Positions 1 through 5,554 of a stretch of 6,386 bases of DNA are shown here, one piece after another. The DNA lies in contig JAAUYW010000158.1 in assembly GCA_014804915.1 (NCBI GenBank), positions 1 through 6,386 of the forward strand. Reading direction: 5' to 3'. A program made the position numbers and the translations under genes. Under the pieces are notes generated by a model. That model saw only the letters and a program-made list of their open reading frames with translations. It had not been told where the DNA came from and made no database searches. How positions within the stretch are numbered: the first letter of the stretch is position 1; every line of letters begins with the position of its first letter. This DNA is from Desulfovibrio sp. Its GTDB lineage: Bacteria > Desulfobacterota > Desulfovibrionia > Desulfovibrionales > Desulfovibrionaceae.

Positions 1-700
1 CTTGCAATGCCGCCCCGGCCGCTCCAAGCGTCGCTCCCATTTCTGCCAGCAATTGCAAGGCGACGATGCCCACTGCTTGCGGTTTCAGAAAAGCAAGCCA
101 GTCCAGATGTGCGGCAAGCCAGTCCTCAAAAGCAGAAAAAAACCCGGTTTGCTGGCAAACCCACATGAGGAAATAAACTGGCGTAGTAAATAGCAGCAAT
201 TTTGGCAGGCGCTTTTTGAAACGTTGCCAGGCCTTCAAAAGGCAGCTGGCACAACCGCCCTTTCGGGAAAGTGCAGGCGCAATGGCGGTATCCGGAGGCG
301 GCGCAAGCAGAATCCTGCCCAGACAGGCCGTAAACGCTGTTCGTCCCAGTGCCGCGACAAGGCAGAGGCCGGCATAAGTAACCGCTGCGCCACCAAGCAC
401 TGGCCAGGTGAGCAGAAAAAGCGTTGGCAAATGGGCAAGCCACGCTGGCAGCCCATTGAAAAGATTGGCAAGCATTAATTCCCTGGAATTTAGGTCCCCG
501 CTTTCGTACTTTTCCGCAAGCAGGCTATTGGCAGCCATTGGAGAGACGAATGCAAGAGCAAACGCAGAGGCTGCGGCGGGACCAAAATGAGCCAGACGCG
601 CAAGCGGACAAGCCGCTTTTGCCAGCAAGTCCGTCCAGCGCAATGCTTCCAGGAGGCTGGCGAGAAAAAGGCCCGCTGCCAGGCCGCAAACCAGGCGCAA
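1..700 (-). CDS. Gate/nucleoside-recognition-like polytopic membrane protein, partial (runs off left edge)
   Basis: Translating the minus strand by hand gives a frame with no stop from the TGA at 752-754 to the left edge, about 250 codons. Numbering from a TTG at 698-700, 233 residues are present and the C-terminus is missing. The product is very hydrophobic, with likely membrane segments near residues 3-20, 41-60, 86-118 and 168-184. A soluble stretch around 129-166 carries proline, basic residues and a CASC motif (150-153). The segment FGPAAASAFALAFVSPMAAN (39-58), followed by an acidic/basic SRELMLANLFNGLP stretch (72-85), resembles the Gate (nucleoside-recognition) fold of SpmA/FeoB-type membrane proteins. 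I recall similar Desulfovibrio proteins, so the family is a memory-based inference and the substrate is unknown. It lies 16 nt after rnhA and is probably translated by coupling. The start is uncertain: no ATG or GTG precedes residue 55, and CTG at 737-739 is an alternative with better SD spacing. Confidence 0.62.
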   Translation of the reverse strand, partial: MRLVCGLAAGLFLASLLEALRWTDLLAKAACPLARLAHFGPAAASAFALAFVSPMAANSLLAEKYESGDLNSRELMLANLFNGLPAWLAHLPTLFLLTWPVLGGAAVTYAGLCLVAALGRTAFTACLGRILLAPPPDTAIAPALSRKGGCASCLLKAWQRFKKRLPKLLLFTTPVYFLMWVCQQTGFFSAFEDWLAAHLDWLAFLKPQAVGIVALQLLAEMGATLGAAGAALQ

Positions 701-716
701 AAAAGGCCAGAAAAGG

Positions 717-1223
717 TTATGCCAGAGGGAGATGGTCAGAAGCGGCGCCCTTCAGGTTTTCATATGCCTGATCAGGGGGGAGATCAGTCCTTTGCGCATA
801 CTGGCTTGCAAGCTGGTCGCAAAGCTCGTTATCAGGATGTCCGGCATGGCCCTGGAGCCAGAAAAAGCGGGCGGAATGAATTCTCAGCAGGACAAGAAGA
901 CGTTTCCAGAGATCTGCATTGGGCACGGCTTTCCTGTTTTTGCGAATGAACCGGTTCGCTTCCCAGTTATAAAGCCAGCCCTTTCCCACAGAATCGCACA
1001 GGTAACGGGAATCAGTGTGCAATTCCACGGCGCAGGGTTCCTTCAACGCTGCCAGGGCCTCGAGCGCTGCCATAATTTCCATGCGGTTGTTGGTAGTAAG
1101 CCGAAAGCCGCCAGACAGCTCGCGCCGGATTCGGGTGCCCTTAAGCTGAAGTATGGCTGCCCAGCCGCCAGGCCCAGGATTGCCGAGGCAGGCGCCATCG
1201 GTGTGAATTATAACCTGTTTCAT
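717..1223 (-). CDS. rnhA: Ribonuclease HI
   Basis: This 168-residue protein cleaves the RNA strand of RNA-DNA hybrids in the cytoplasm, for example primer remnants and R-loops. The fold and active site are complete: IHTDGACLGNPGPGGWAA opens the protein with D9, E49 sits in NNRMEIMAALEAL, D71 in LHTDSRYL, and H126 and D136 in WLQGHAGHPDNELCDQLA. These match the E. coli catalytic set D10, E48, D70, H124 and D134. The helix and basic-handle region (GWLYNWEANRFIRKNRKAVPNADLW, read in two parts, 82-106) is present, so this is the hybrid-binding bacterial type I form. It is slightly longer than the 155-residue E. coli enzyme because of a C-terminal tail. The ATG overlaps the stop of the EndoQ-family gene as ATGA. 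No SD lies at normal distance (nearest GGAG is about 20 nt upstream), so initiation probably depends on upstream translation. Confidence 0.96.
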   Translation of the reverse strand: MKQVIIHTDGACLGNPGPGGWAAILQLKGTRIRRELSGGFRLTTNNRMEIMAALEALAALKEPCAVELHTDSRYLCDSVGKGWLYNWEANRFIRKNRKAVPNADLWKRLLVLLRIHSARFFWLQGHAGHPDNELCDQLASQYAQRTDLPPDQAYENLKGAASDHLPLA

Positions 1224-2503
1224 AAGGATGGGGTAGTCAGTTCTCCAGGCTGAAAAATTGATATTTTTCCATACTGGCCATCAAAGCCGGCGTCAAGCTG
1301 AATGGTCTTTTGGCGAATGCGGCTGACTGCTTCGCCAAGCGTCTCCGAGAAAGCGCGAATCTGATCCAGAGGCAACTGGCAAAGCACATCAAGCTCGGCT
1401 CCCAGTTCGGTAACAATCCGGCTGCAGGCTGTTTCCACCTTGCGGCTCCCTGGACGGGCGGCGAGAATTTGACCTACGACTTCTGGCAAGGGAACAAGCA
1501 TCCGCGTTTCCGGCTCCTTTTCAAGGCAGGGAGCGATTTCCCGATCAGCGAGCTCGGTGACCCGATGGAGCACGCCAACAGTCAATGGTTTGCCGCAAAC
1601 AGGGCAGATGTTGTTCAGTTCCCTGGTTTGCGCAGGCACAAGCGCTATGTTGCAGGCGCGATGGCCATCAAGATGATATTTGCCTTCTTCTGGATAAAAC
1701 TCCAGAGTGCCCAGAAAACGGCAGGAGCCAGAAGGAGGATCCTCACGCCTGGAGGCTGCGCGCAAGGCATCAAAAATCCCATCGTAGGAGGGGTTGCCTG
1801 AGAAAAGATTTGCCTCACGGCCAAGATTGGGCCCGGAATGCGCGTCAGAATTTGAGATAAGGGCATAATTGTCAAGGCTGCTCAAAAGCCGGTTCATTGG
1901 CGGATCAGAAGACAACCCGGTTTCAAGAGCGAAAATATGCCGGGTGAGATCGCCATAACAATCCCTTATGTCATCAAAACCCGATTTGGAGCCAAACAGG
2001 GCATACCAGGGCGTCCATACATGGGCAGGAATCAGGACGGCACGAGGCGAGCAGTCAAGCGCAATCTCAAAAAGATCATGGGAATCGAGCCTGAGAATTG
2101 GCCGGCCGTCAGATGTCAGATTGCCTATCAGTTCCATGCGCTTGGAAAATTTTTCAGCAGCATTGAAATCTGGCATGAAAATCAGGTTATGAACTTTACG
2201 TGTCTTGCCGCCCCGTTTATATATGCAGCTAATCTCGGTTTGCAGGCAAAACAGGGGACCAGCGCGATCAGGAACAGGACAGGGCAGCTCGGGGGGCAAG
2301 ATGGAAGTGTACAACCCGCTTTCCCTGTCTTCTTTCAGGGAAGCTTTCAGCTCTTGCCGCCACCCGGGATGCGTGAAATCGCCTGTGCCAAGAACGTCAA
2401 TTCCCTTGCGCAGAGCCCATCCAGCAAGATGCGGAATGGTAAGCGCCCTGCTTGTTGCCATGGAAAAGCGGGAATGGAGATGCAGATCAGCTACAAATGT
2501 CAT
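1220..2503 (-). CDS. Endonuclease Q (EndoQ)-family PHP-domain protein
   Basis: This 427-residue protein is a PHP-fold metal-dependent phosphoesterase of the EndoQ family. Characterised members nick DNA 5' of deaminated bases (uracil, hypoxanthine, xanthine) and abasic sites. Metal-ligand motifs appear in order: DLHLHS (6-11), GTGDFTHPGW (39-48), TEIS (89-92), KVHNLIF (103-109), PAHVWTPWYALFGSKSG (159-175) and SNSDAHSGPNLGRE (217-230). A zinc-knuckle-like section follows, with HRAC (281-284) and CPVCGKPLTVGVLHRVTELADR (300-321, given here as its two halves CPVC and GVLHRV), typical of this family. The C-terminus ends in a YGKISIF-type segment. I chose ATG 2503 because DLHLHS follows at once, as is usual, and GGACAGG lies 5 nt upstream. 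The longer frame from TTG 2572 would overlap the upstream gene by 86 bp rather than 17 bp. Activity on deaminated DNA is inferred from the family. Confidence 0.88.
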   Translation of the reverse strand: MTFVADLHLHSRFSMATSRALTIPHLAGWALRKGIDVLGTGDFTHPGWRQELKASLKEDRESGLYTSILPPELPCPVPDRAGPLFCLQTEISCIYKRGGKTRKVHNLIFMPDFNAAEKFSKRMELIGNLTSDGRPILRLDSHDLFEIALDCSPRAVLIPAHVWTPWYALFGSKSGFDDIRDCYGDLTRHIFALETGLSSDPPMNRLLSSLDNYALISNSDAHSGPNLGREANLFSGNPSYDGIFDALRAASRREDPPSGSCRFLGTLEFYPEEGKYHLDGHRACNIALVPAQTRELNNICPVCGKPLTVGVLHRVTELADREIAPCLEKEPETRMLVPLPEVVGQILAARPGSRKVETACSRIVTELGAELDVLCQLPLDQIRAFSETLGEAVSRIRQKTIQLDAGFDGQYGKISIFQPGELTTPSL

Positions 2504-3266
2504 TTGAACCTGTCCAGGGACAAAAGTTTCGGGCTGCCTCCGTCCATTTAATGCCAGAGGCAGTGCGTTCAAGCAAGGTGAGTGCCGGCAGAATTACCGG
2601 ATCAGAGGCGGCGTTTTTCTGGAGCAGGCAAAGAGCGCGCTTGGCTGACTGGCCTGAAAAACTTGCGATTGGCAATATCTGGCGCAAGCCAAGCCGCAAG
2701 GACACAATGGCCCCAGCAAGCTCACAGAGCTGGCCTGGCGGTAAAATAATGCAAAATCGGCCTCGATTCTGCAAGAGCCTGGATGCGCGGTTACAAAATA
2801 AATCCAGGGTGTCCGCTTGCATGGCAAGCGCGCTCCGTCTGAGTCTGGATGCAGGCGGGCGCCCCTTGCTCCAGGGCGGATTTGCAATAACAATGTTAAA
2901 CTTGTTGAAACACGTCGAATCCAGAGTTTCTATGTCCATGGCCCGAAAACCGATCTGGCCATCCAGACCAAGCAGTGCGCCATTACAGATCGCAGCGGCC
3001 ACAAGTTCTGTTTCGCGCTCAAAGCCAAGACCAGAAATGCCCGGGCGCAGCAGCGCCAGCGCCAAAAGACTCGCGCCGCAGCCGCAACCGAGCTCGGCTA
3101 CACAGGCTGGATTTTTGACAAACCGGCTTGCAAACGCTGCCAGCAAGAGCGCGTCCAGGCCGAACCTGTAGGAGCCAGGCGGTTGAAAGAGTCCGCGGGG
3201 AAAGTTTCGCCTTGCCCTTGAAACCGGCCCGGGCAAAAGCTGTGAATCAGACAGGATTGGCCCCAT
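2487..3266 (-). CDS. TrmN6/YfiC-like class I SAM-dependent methyltransferase
   Basis: This is a 259-residue Rossmann-fold methyltransferase. The entry segment GLFQPPGSYRFGLDALLLAAF (25-45, split at GSYRF) is the signature N-terminal element of the tRNA1(Val) adenine-37 N6-methyltransferase (TrmN6/YfiC/YabB) group. Motif I, AELGCGCGASLLAL (57-70), binds SAM. Acidic motif II is GFERE (81-85), and motif IV is NPPW (129-132), the [N/D]PP[Y/F/W] form used for exocyclic amino groups of bases. A GRFCIILPP strand (169-177) follows. Expected role: N6-adenine methylation of a tRNA in the cytoplasm. The substrate is inferred, and a HemK-like protein or rRNA target cannot be excluded. ATG 3266 has only a weak SD context; the next in-frame option is a TTG about 10 codons in. 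It is the first gene of the minus-strand operon and is preceded by a good promoter-like sequence. It overlaps the EndoQ-family gene by 17 bp. Confidence 0.85.
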   Translation of the reverse strand: MGPILSDSQLLPGPVSRARRNFPRGLFQPPGSYRFGLDALLLAAFASRFVKNPACVAELGCGCGASLLALALLRPGISGLGFERETELVAAAICNGALLGLDGQIGFRAMDIETLDSTCFNKFNIVIANPPWSKGRPPASRLRRSALAMQADTLDLFCNRASRLLQNRGRFCIILPPGQLCELAGAIVSLRLGLRQILPIASFSGQSAKRALCLLQKNAASDPVILPALTLLERTASGIKWTEAARNFCPWTGSNDICS

Positions 3267-3293
3267 TTATTGCTAATTTGCCAGTTGGGCAGC

Positions 3294-3323
3294 TTGAAAT
3301 TGACAGGAGAATTATTTAATAAT
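3294..3323 (+). promoter_or_regulatory. Candidate tetR promoter
   Basis: TTGAAA (3294-3299), an 18-nt spacer and AATAAT (3318-3323) form a sigma70-like promoter directed at the TetR-family gene. TTTAAT at 3315-3320 is an alternative -10. Transcription would start near 3330, almost at ATG 3333, so the message could be leaderless or nearly so. That would explain the lack of a correctly spaced SD. TTGACA at 3300-3305 is a perfect -35 hexamer but has no good -10 at 16-18 nt. Confidence 0.38.
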
Positions 3324-3327
3324 CTCC
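3306..3327. promoter_or_regulatory. Near-perfect palindrome, candidate TetR operator in the divergent promoter region
   Basis: The sequence reads GGAGA-a-TTATT-t-AATAA-TCTCC. Two 10-nt arms are perfectly complementary apart from one extra A (3311) in the left arm, around a central T at 3317. It lies 6 bp upstream of the TetR start, overlaps candidate -10 boxes on both strands, and has the size usual for TetR-family operators. Binding would repress tetR and could block the divergent operon too. Operator function is inferred. Confidence 0.5.
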
Positions 3328-3339
3328 ATAATATGGCAA
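3311..3339 (-). promoter_or_regulatory. Candidate sigma70 promoter for the methyltransferase-EndoQ-rnhA operon
   Basis: On the minus strand TTGCCA (3339-3334) is followed by a 17-nt spacer and AATAAT (3316-3311). Each box matches the consensus at 5 of 6 positions with ideal spacing. Transcription would begin near 3304, giving a leader of about 38 nt before ATG 3266. The -35 box lies inside the first codons of the divergent tetR gene and the -10 box is one arm of the palindrome at 3306-3327. Predicted from sequence only. Confidence 0.5.
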
Positions 3340-3992
3340 GCGATAAAGCAAAGCATCGCGGCAGGCCGCGGGAATTTGACCGCCAGCAGGCTTTGGAGCG
3401 GGCTTTAAAAATCTTTTGGGAAAAAGGCTTTGAGCCTGCCTCTGTCGCTGAACTCTGCTGCGCCATGGAGATCAATCCGCCAAGCCTCTATGCCGCTTTT
3501 GGCAACAAATCCGCTCTTTTTCTGGAAGCAGCCAGGCAATATGAGCGCACATACTGGGCGGCTCCCAACAAGGCGCTGATGGAGGAGGCAGATGTATATA
3601 AGGCAATTCGGGAATACTTTGATTCCGCAGCCAGAATTCTGCTTTCACCGGATGCGCCCTGCGGCTGCCTGGTGACCCTGGGCGCCATCAATATTTCCAG
3701 CTCTGAAGTGGAAATTATTTCAGAACTGAAAAAGCTGCGCAATGACATGCGCAATCTTTTTGCGGAACGGCTGCGCATCGCGATCAAGGCCGGGCAGATT
3801 CCCCCGGATACCGATGTGCCCGCGCTGTCTGGCGCATTGAATGCCCTGCTTGAGGGCCTGGCGCTTCAGGCTCGCCAGGGGCTCTTTTTATCCGAATTAA
3901 AAGCAATGGCCGCTTTCGCCCCCCGCCTGCTGCCTCCCCCCGCTCCTGCGGAGCGCCCAAAAATGAAAGCCGCCCCCTTGACTCTTTTGTAA
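3333..3992 (+). CDS. TetR/AcrR-family transcriptional regulator
   Basis: This 219-residue one-domain repressor has an N-terminal TetR DNA-binding domain: GRPREFDRQQALERALKIFW (10-29), then the helix-turn-helix from about 36 to 57 (ASVAELCCAMEINPPSLYAAF) and the conserved GNKSALFLEA (57-66). The C-terminal ligand/dimer domain carries PCGCLVTLGAI (109-119), like the 'rGCl' element of the AcrR subgroup, and ends in a proline-rich tail (about 199-219) that is probably disordered. The inducer is unknown. ATG 3333 was chosen because the basic lead MASDKAKHRGRPR is typical; a longer frame from TTG 3270 adds unlikely residues and reads through the palindrome. AGGAG at 3305-3309 is too far away (23 nt) to serve this start. 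The adjacent flavoprotein gene, 49 nt downstream on the same strand, is the most likely target along with tetR itself. Confidence 0.9.
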   Translation: MASDKAKHRGRPREFDRQQALERALKIFWEKGFEPASVAELCCAMEINPPSLYAAFGNKSALFLEAARQYERTYWAAPNKALMEEADVYKAIREYFDSAARILLSPDAPCGCLVTLGAINISSSEVEIISELKKLRNDMRNLFAERLRIAIKAGQIPPDTDVPALSGALNALLEGLALQARQGLFLSELKAMAAFAPRLLPPPAPAERPKMKAAPLTLL

Positions 3993-4005
3993 TAGCTGGT
4001 AAAAA
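3978..4005 (+). promoter_or_regulatory. Weak candidate internal promoter for the flavoprotein gene
   Basis: TTGACT (3978-3983), a 16-nt spacer and TAAAAA (4000-4005) resemble a sigma70 promoter overlapping the end of tetR. The -35 box is good (5 of 6), the -10 poor (4 of 6). Read-through from tetR is equally possible. A start near 4012 would leave out most of the left arm of the repeat at 4007-4035. Confidence 0.25.
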
Positions 4006-4006
4006 A

Positions 4007-4035
4007 TCTCCTTGAAAATCTTTGTCGCAAGGAGA
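4007..4035 (+). repeat. Perfect 8-bp inverted repeat that includes the flavoprotein Shine-Dalgarno sequence
   Basis: TCTCCTTG (4007-4014) and CAAGGAGA (4028-4035) are exact reverse complements separated by 13 nt. The right arm contains the AAGGAG ribosome-binding site, so in RNA the left arm acts as an anti-SD and would hide it. In DNA the same dyad could be a second repressor site: AATCTCC and AGGAGAAT occur here and also flank the palindrome upstream of tetR. The repeat is seen directly; either role is inference. Confidence 0.5.
4029..4034 (+). promoter_or_regulatory. Ribosome binding site that decides the flavoprotein start
   Basis: AAGGAG is a full SD match. It sits 7 nt before GTG 4042 but only 1 nt before ATG 4036 and 22 nt before ATG 4057, which favours the GTG start. 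Confidence 0.65.
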
Positions 4036-4041
4036 ATGGCA

Positions 4042-4599
4042 GTGGCAAGAAAAATCATGATCTTAAATGGCAGTCCGCGAATGAAAGGCAATACGGCAAT
4101 GCTGTGCGAGGCATTCAGCGAAGGCGCGAGAAGCGCTGGCCATGAAATAACAAGCTTCGCATTGCAGAAAATGAAAATTGCCGGCTGTACAGGCTGCATG
4201 AAAGGAGGCAAGAATCAGCTTAGCCCGTGCATAATCAAGGATGACATGGAGCAGATCTATCCGATTTATGAAGCAGCCGATACAGTAGTTCTTGCATCGC
4301 CAATGTATTACTGGACAATCTCGGGCCAGTTGAAAACCGCCTTCGACAGGCTGTTTGCAGTTGCCGAGTGCAATCCCGATTATGCCAATCCGGTAAAGGA
4401 TTGCGCGCTGCTAATGGCTGCAGAAGATGCGTCCGCAGAGAACTGGACAGCAATCAATGCCTGGTACGATAACCTGCTCCACTTTCTCAAATGGAAAGAT
4501 CTGGGCCGCATTCTGGCAGGCGGCGTTCTGGATGCAGGCGCAATTGCGGACAAAGCGGAATTGAAGATGGCGCATGACCTTGGAGCATCCCTGCGCTAG
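4042..4599 (+). CDS. Flavodoxin-like NAD(P)H-dependent FMN oxidoreductase
   Basis: This 185-residue cytoplasmic protein belongs to the NADPH-dependent FMN reductase/flavodoxin-fold family, whose members transfer electrons from NAD(P)H to quinones, nitro compounds or other acceptors. NGSPRMKGNT (9-18) is the FMN-phosphate loop, ADTVVLASPMYYWTISGQLK (79-98) the flavin-ring loop, and FDRLF (101-105) follows it. A CTGC...C element (C49, C52, C63) just before IKDDM (65-69) marks the subgroup related to iron-sulfur flavoproteins. The compact CX2CX2C cluster motif is absent here, so an Fe-S cluster is doubtful. GTG 4042 is preferred because AAGGAG lies 7 nt upstream; ATG 4036 and ATG 4057 are alternatives, and TTG 4012 is unlikely. 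It follows tetR by 49 nt and ends at a terminator, suggesting a small inducible detoxification or redox-response unit. The substrate cannot be told from sequence. Confidence 0.87.
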   Translation: MARKIMILNGSPRMKGNTAMLCEAFSEGARSAGHEITSFALQKMKIAGCTGCMKGGKNQLSPCIIKDDMEQIYPIYEAADTVVLASPMYYWTISGQLKTAFDRLFAVAECNPDYANPVKDCALLMAAEDASAENWTAINAWYDNLLHFLKWKDLGRILAGGVLDAGAIADKAELKMAHDLGASLR

Positions 4600-4621
4600 G
4601 CCAAATTCACGCAGCCTTGTA

Positions 4622-4646
4622 AAAAAGCGGGCCAGTCCCGCTTTTT
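4622..4646 (+). terminator. Rho-independent terminator after the flavoprotein gene
   Basis: AAAAAGCGGG (4622-4631) pairs exactly with CCCGCTTTTT (4637-4646) around the loop CCAGT. The GC core plus a T run on the right, and an A run on the left that becomes a T run on the other strand, make it a possible bidirectional terminator. It starts 22 nt after the TAG. Confidence 0.85.
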
Positions 4647-4660
4647 CACGTTCCGGACTC

Positions 4661-4687
4661 TGGAATTCTGAAGGGTAATGAATTCCA
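4661..4687. repeat. 8-bp inverted repeat upstream of the mipA-like gene
   Basis: TGGAATTC (4661-4668) and GAATTCCA (4680-4687) are exact reverse complements, separated by 11 nt. Each half contains the self-complementary GAATTC, so the sites are also direct repeats. It lies 48-74 nt upstream of the outer-membrane protein start, where a regulator site would be expected. No clear -35/-10 pair is seen; TTGGCG at 4690 and TATTTT/TATTAA near 4699-4709 are weak candidates. Confidence 0.4.
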
Positions 4688-4721
4688 TATTGGCGCCGTA
4701 TTTTATTAAGAAATGCACCCC

Positions 4722-4728
4722 GGGAGGG
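4722..4728 (+). promoter_or_regulatory. Ribosome binding site deciding the MipA-family start
   Basis: GGGAGGG ends 6 nt before ATG 4735. It supports that start over the in-frame ATG at 4678, which would put 19 residues ahead of the signal peptide. Confidence 0.7.
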
Positions 4729-4734
4729 CCCGAT

Positions 4735-5511
4735 ATGAAATCCATTCATGCATGGCTGATCGCATTAATATTTTTGCTGGGCCTGGGCGGCAACGTTGGC
4801 GCCCAGCCAGAAGAGGCGGAAAAATCAGCGCTTGCCGGATTTACGCTTGGACTGGGAGGCGGCCTGATAACCAACGAATACAAAGACATGCACGGCAGTT
4901 CAACTGTGCTCCCCCTGCTTGGTTATGAAGGCGAGTACTTTTATCTGCGCGGCGTAGCCGGCGGTTTTCATTTTTTCCGCAATGAATGGCTGGAGCTCAA
5001 TGCCCAGGTTTCCTATCTGCCCCAGCATTTCTACGCCGACGATTCCGATGACTGGGCGATCCGGCAGCTGGATGATCGCTATGCCACTCTCATGGGCGGT
5101 TTTAATGGCCGTATTTTGTCGGAATACGGAATTTTAAGCGCCACATTTTCCACAGACCTGCTCGGCTACAACAACGGCATCCTTTTGGACGCTTCTTATG
5201 TATATCCCCTGAAACTGGGCATTGTTGATTTTACTCCGGGCATTGGTTTCCAGTGGGCTGATGCCAATTACGATCAATATTATTATGGCGTGGAAAAATC
5301 GGAGGCCCGCAGGTCCGGTCTGGAATATTACGAGCCGGAAAGCTCATTTTCGCCTTATGTGCAACTTGGCGCCCGTGTGAACATCAATGACAACTGGAGC
5401 GTAATGGGCTCGGCGCGCGCAATGTTTCTGGGCGAAGAGATCTATGAAAGCCCGATGGTGGAGCAAAGTGAAAAGTATGCGTTCACACTGGGGGCCATGT
5501 ACCAGTTCTAG
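4735..5511 (+). CDS. MipA/OmpV-family outer-membrane protein
   Basis: This 258-residue beta-barrel protein belongs to the MipA/OmpV family. E. coli MipA is a scaffold linking the murein polymerase PBP1B to MltA; other members are porin-like or metal/osmolarity-responsive. MKSIHAWLIALIFLLGLGGNVGA (1-23) is a typical Sec signal peptide (positive lysine, hydrophobic core, small residues), with likely cleavage after VGA23. The mature part alternates aromatic and small residues as in beta strands. Family marks are GFTLGLGGGLITNEYKDM (35-52), the loop after VLPLLGYEGEYFYLRG (58-73), QYYYGV (181-186) and YESPMV (237-242). The terminal phenylalanine of AMYQF is the BAM-recognition residue of outer-membrane barrels. 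It is preceded by a strong SD and a terminator, so it is probably transcribed independently, perhaps with the mutase gene 43 nt downstream. Its exact role here is unknown. Confidence 0.85.
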   Translation: MKSIHAWLIALIFLLGLGGNVGAQPEEAEKSALAGFTLGLGGGLITNEYKDMHGSSTVLPLLGYEGEYFYLRGVAGGFHFFRNEWLELNAQVSYLPQHFYADDSDDWAIRQLDDRYATLMGGFNGRILSEYGILSATFSTDLLGYNNGILLDASYVYPLKLGIVDFTPGIGFQWADANYDQYYYGVEKSEARRSGLEYYEPESSFSPYVQLGARVNINDNWSVMGSARAMFLGEEIYESPMVEQSEKYAFTLGAMYQF

Positions 5512-5554
5512 CCTTGTTTTTATTGCCAATGCCAGTCAAAAACGGGAAAACGCC

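Noticed and set aside
126..471. Minus-strand open frames of 105 and 78 codons within 126-471, and plus-strand ones at 224-478 and 538-949
   Set aside because: They overlap the uninterrupted hydrophobic minus-strand frame covering 1-751, which alone shows coherent membrane-protein composition.
2452..3171. Long plus-strand open frames (239 and 204 codons, at 2452-3171 and 1937-2551) opposite the methyltransferase and EndoQ-family genes
   Set aside because: They run antisense to genes with complete family motifs, have no recognisable domain, and have low-complexity Arg/Ser/Ala-rich compositions typical of GC-biased shadow frames.
3941..3955. Hairpin CGCTCC-TGC-GGAGCG near the end of tetR as a terminator
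   Set aside because: It lies inside coding sequence and lacks a following T run, so attenuation is not supported; tetR and the flavoprotein gene can be co-transcribed through it.
5516..5543. GTTTTT...AAAAAC pair between the outer-membrane protein and mutase genes as a terminator
   Set aside because: The 6-bp stem is almost all A-T with a 16-nt loop and no GC core, so it is unlikely to be stable.
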